In this document: piece after piece, positions 61,372 to 64,000 of the stretch
How positions within the stretch are numbered: position 1 is the first letter of the stretch
Layout of the letters: every line of letters starts with the position of its first letter
Assembly: GCF_900106785.1 (NCBI RefSeq)
Contig: NZ_LT629839.1
Location: forward strand, 42,195-106,194
Length of the DNA: 64,000 nt
Reading direction: 5' to 3'
Source of the DNA: Prevotellamassilia timonensis
Lineage (GTDB): Bacteria; Bacteroidota; Bacteroidia; Bacteroidales; Bacteroidaceae
The notes under the pieces: generated by a model
Databases searched by the model: none
The model's input: only the letters and a program-made list of their open reading frames with translations
Told to the model about the DNA's origin: nothing
Position numbers and translations under genes: made by a program

Positions 61372-62590
61372 CAGCCAACGCCTGCCATGGTTCATGGCCT
61401 TGCGCTACCTCTTCTCGCGCAAACGCGTGGCCAGCATCAACATCATATCCGGCATAGCCGTCACAGGCGTAGCCTTCGGCACGGCAGCCCTGCTCTGCAC
61501 CCTGAGCGTGTTCAATGGCTTTCACGACCTCATCGGCTCCCTCTACACCGCCTTCGACCCCCCCATCGAGGTAGTGCCCACCCAGGGCAAACTCGTCACC
61601 GCCGACGACCCCGCCCTGCAGCGTATGGCCACCATGCCCGAGGTGGAGGCCGCCTCATACTGCCTCGAGGACAACGCCCTCATACTCTTCCGCGGCCGTC
61701 CCACCATCATCACCCTCAAGGGCGTCGACGACCACTACGACCACGTCACCGGCATACGCTCCATACTCTACGGCACAGGCACCTACCAGCTCCACCGCGG
61801 CACCATCGAGTACGGCATACCCGGCATCGGCCTGGCCTCCGCCATGGGCAGCATCGACTACGGCACACTCCAGATATGCGCCCCCCGCAAGGGCGAGCGC
61901 ATCAACCTGGCCAACCCCGGCGAGAGCATCAACGCCCTCGACATCACCTCACCCCGCGTCTGCTTCAACGTCAACCAGCGCAAGTACGATGACAACTACC
62001 TCATCACCTCCCTCACCTTTGCCCAAGCCCTCTTCGAGCAACCCGGTTGCGTGAGCGGTCTTGAGCTAAAACTACGTCCCGGGGCCGACCTCCAGACCGT
62101 CAAGTCGCGCATGCAGCAGGTGGCAGGCAGCCGTTTCAAGGTGCAGGATCAGCTTGAGCAGCAGCAGGACGTGTTCAACGTCATGCAAATCGAAAAGCTC
62201 ATGGCCTACCTCTTCCTCACCTTCATCGTCATGGTAGCCTGTTTCAACATCATCGGTTCTGTGTCCATGCTCATCATCGAAAAGCGTGGCGACATGGCCA
62301 CCCTGCGTCATCTTGGAGCCACCGACAGCATGATATTCCGCATCTTCCTCTACGAGGGCCGTCTCATCACCCTCCTCGGCGCCGTCATCGGTATCGTGCT
62401 CGGCCTCCTGCTGTGCTGGCTGCAGCAAACCTTCGGTTTCATCAGCCTCTCCTCGTCGGGTGGCAACTTCATCATCGACGCCTATCCCGTCAGTGTCCAT
62501 GCCCTCGACGTGCTCATCGTCCTCCTCACCGTAGTTGTGGTAGGCTCCCTCGCCGTATGGTACCCCGTGCGCTACCTCAGCCGCCGCTGA
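61364..62590 (+). CDS. FtsX-like ABC transporter permease (LolC/E type)
   Basis: A 408-aa permease with one N-terminal membrane helix (about 28-48), a periplasmic MacB-like domain (about 55-270) and three C-terminal helices: MAYLFLTFIVMVACFNIIGSVSML, LITLLGAVIGIVLGLLLCWL and LDVLIVLLTVVVVGSLAVWY. It resembles LolC/LolE, which release lipoproteins from the inner membrane. No ATPase gene is adjacent, so the partner is encoded elsewhere. Confidence 0.9.
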   Translation: MLNSQRLPWFMALRYLFSRKRVASINIISGIAVTGVAFGTAALLCTLSVFNGFHDLIGSLYTAFDPPIEVVPTQGKLVTADDPALQRMATMPEVEAASYCLEDNALILFRGRPTIITLKGVDDHYDHVTGIRSILYGTGTYQLHRGTIEYGIPGIGLASAMGSIDYGTLQICAPRKGERINLANPGESINALDITSPRVCFNVNQRKYDDNYLITSLTFAQALFEQPGCVSGLELKLRPGADLQTVKSRMQQVAGSRFKVQDQLEQQQDVFNVMQIEKLMAYLFLTFIVMVACFNIIGSVSMLIIEKRGDMATLRHLGATDSMIFRIFLYEGRLITLLGAVIGIVLGLLLCWLQQTFGFISLSSSGGNFIIDAYPVSVHALDVLIVLLTVVVVGSLAVWYPVRYLSRR

Positions 62591-62950
62591 TGCAGTAGCG
62601 TGTTCGGCCGCCGCTAACGCGGGAGACATAAGGACATAAGGACATAAGAACAGAAGATATGACGTTTGTGTTAGCCGCTTACCGCGGAGACATAAGAACA
62701 TAAGCTACATAAGAAACATATAAGGCTGACGCCGTAGCGAATAGTAACGCTACGGCGTCAGCCCTTATGTTTCTTGAGGCCACCCGGACGCAAGTCCGTG
62801 GCCGTCCGCCGCGCAGCGGCTTATATGTCTCTTATGTAGCTTATGTTCTTATGTCTCCGCGGTAAGCGCGTCAACAGCCGCGCAGCGGCCTTATGTCCTT
62901 ATGTCCTTCTGTTCTTATGTCTCCCGCGTTAGCGGCTGGCAGGCCACGCT
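62588..62950. repeat. Family B mosaic palindrome, copy 9
   Basis: Almost symmetric: CCGCTAACGCGG, GACATAAG run, GACGTTTGTGTTA, GCCGCTTACCGCGG, core hairpin at about 62726-62764 with the short loop AATAGTAA, then the mirror modules ending CCGCGTTAGCGGCTGGCAG. It follows directly after the permease stop. Confidence 0.9.
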
Positions 62951-63016
62951 CGCGACCACACTGTCCCCATAAATGTCACATAATCAAGCATAATATCAAA
63001 AAATATTGCAAAAAAC

Positions 63017-63047
63017 TTGCACGAAATAAAACAACTCTCTATATTTG
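63017..63047 (+). promoter_or_regulatory. Promoter of the right-edge secreted protein
   Basis: TTG (63017-63019), 20 bp, TATATTTG (63040-63047) matches the Bacteroidota promoter. The start codon follows 110 bp later. Confidence 0.65.
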
Positions 63048-63156
63048 CCCCGTAAAATCTAACGAAAGCAAGCACACTACCTACCTACTCTTTATTAACG
63101 CATTGCCCGCAACAGCAAACACAGGATTTTATAACCATATATTTTAACAACACCAA

Positions 63157-64000
63157 ATGAAAAAAATTACAACTTTCTTGGCGTTGCTCCTCACGTGCAT
63201 TATTGGAGCAACAGCCGCCGACTTCGTACCCAAAGATGGCGCGAAGTACCTTATTAAGTGTAAGGGTGACAGCAAGTATGCTATCTGGAACACCAACTGT
63301 AAGAAAACTTTTGATGGTACAGAGTACAATGTGCTCTCTAACTGGAACCAGTGTGATACCCGTAGCCTCTTCACCGTTGTAAGTACAGGAGACGGTTACT
63401 TCTACATCAAACCGGCTGCCGACGGAACCCGTTATGTCTTTGCTATCAACACCATAGGTGCTGATGGTAATAAAAATGCAGAGGGTAACGTTGCTGTCAA
63501 GGAGGTAACTGATGGTACCCCTGATGATGCCTGCAAGTGGACTATTAGTGCCCAAGGCGATGGTTGGAATATAATACCAAAAGATGGTCAAAATGGCTGG
63601 AATAATCGTGGTACTGATGATAATGGCAACGCTATGATTGGTCAGTGGTATAGTAATGCTAATGCTAACAATACTTGGGAGTTCCATGAGCAAATAGACC
63701 TTAATGGTTATTACACCATGCGAACTAAAGATGACGGTCGTGGTCCTTACCTCTATAATGACTTCAATCAAGACAACGTTACACGTGGTGGCCAGTTGCC
63801 CACCACGGTAAGCAACAAATACGTATGGCATGTCACATCTGCAATAGGCAATAAGTTGACTTTGGTTAATGGTGAAGGAACCCCTCTTGGCACAAGCAAT
63901 TCAGGTACTTTTAAGACTCTTGATATTGCTTGGACTGATGGAACATACCATTTCTTTAGCAATAAACTTGATGCGGGAAATGCTAATGCAGGTTATCAAG
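63157..64000 (+). CDS. Secreted protein, N-terminal part (runs off window)
   Basis: ATG at 63157 opens a frame that stays open to the window edge (281 codons). A signal peptide (MKKITTFLALLLTCIIGATA) precedes a beta-rich, Asn/Gly/Asp/Trp-rich mature part with repeated aromatic strands such as GAKYLIKCKGDSKYAIWN, DGYFYIKPAADGTRYVF and GYYTMRTKDDGRGPYLYND. The pattern suggests a ricin-type or beta-trefoil carbohydrate-binding region, but this is only a resemblance. Composition is more AT-rich than the upstream genes. It is a plausible exported cargo; the C-terminus is not visible. Confidence 0.72.
   Translation, partial: MKKITTFLALLLTCIIGATAADFVPKDGAKYLIKCKGDSKYAIWNTNCKKTFDGTEYNVLSNWNQCDTRSLFTVVSTGDGYFYIKPAADGTRYVFAINTIGADGNKNAEGNVAVKEVTDGTPDDACKWTISAQGDGWNIIPKDGQNGWNNRGTDDNGNAMIGQWYSNANANNTWEFHEQIDLNGYYTMRTKDDGRGPYLYNDFNQDNVTRGGQLPTTVSNKYVWHVTSAIGNKLTLVNGEGTPLGTSNSGTFKTLDIAWTDGTYHFFSNKLDAGNANAGYQ

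Noticed and set aside
63085-63831. 248-aa minus-strand open frame at the right edge
   Set aside because: The plus strand carries a promoter, a signal peptide and an uninterrupted frame to the edge; the minus frame is low-complexity (Ile/Thr/Val) with no motif.

Overview
The window looks like chromosomal DNA of a Bacteroidales bacterium, most likely Prevotellaceae-like; the exact genus cannot be fixed from sequence alone. The evidence is a type IX secretion (gliding/Por) core gene set, a fused SecDF, DUF4292/DUF4252/DUF6722/calycin-like families that are essentially confined to Bacteroidota, Bacteroidota-type promoters (TTTG, about 19 bp, TAnnTTTG), absence of Shine-Dalgarno sequences before most starts, and short C-terminal tails of the kind seen on type IX cargo. 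Most genes are GC-rich; parts of 50.3-52.0 kb and the gene at the right edge are visibly more AT-rich.

Layout. 0-2.5 kb: 3' end of an IS982-like transposase, a lipoprotein, and a long repeat block. 2.5-7.6 kb: sbcD-sbcC. 8-16 kb: metG (-), secDF (+), prmC (-), ribD (+). 16.4-18.5 kb: rhomboid protease and an EEP-family hydrolase. 19.1-22.6 kb: nrdD-nrdG-HD protein (anaerobic dNTP synthesis). 23.4-32.9 kb, all minus strand: miaB, rnhA, two tiny membrane proteins, argS, and an envelope operon (dut, TPR lipoprotein, DUF4292 lipoprotein, EnvC-like activator). 33.1 kb: dgt, divergent from dut. 35-37 kb: pdxB and a PD-(D/E)XK putative transposase. 37.3-44.8 kb: porP-gldK-gldL-gldM-gldN. 45.5-52.7 kb: secreted/outer-membrane proteins, a YafQ-type toxin-antitoxin pair, two large calycin-like cargo candidates and a 56-aa protein. 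53-54.6 kb: ECF sigma factor, putative anti-sigma and DUF4252 protein. 55.3-58.5 kb: mdh, nadA, HigBA-like pair. 58.6-62.6 kb: Xaa-Pro aminopeptidase, rbfA, FtsX-type permease. 63.2 kb-edge: start of a secreted protein.

How genes work together: nrdDG, dut, dgt and the HD protein all bear on nucleotide pools; SecDF exports precursors, PorP/GldKLMN can then move cargo such as the two calycin-like proteins with tail-like C-termini across the outer membrane; the ECF sigma operon probably senses envelope state.

The most unusual content is intergenic. At least four families of long inverted repeats (called A-D here), a duplicated ~445-bp non-coding element with six copies of GTGTAAGAT, and several 7-13 bp short-period repeats fill nearly every large gap. 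Elements are nested in one another, lie inside the type IX secretion gene cluster, and one hairpin core shows paired compensatory changes. Regulatory sites visible directly include a 42-bp operator-like palindrome overlapping the nadA promoter, a duplicated promoter before metG, and repeated GAAAGTTTTCC boxes before nrdD. No tRNA, rRNA or CRISPR array was recognised.
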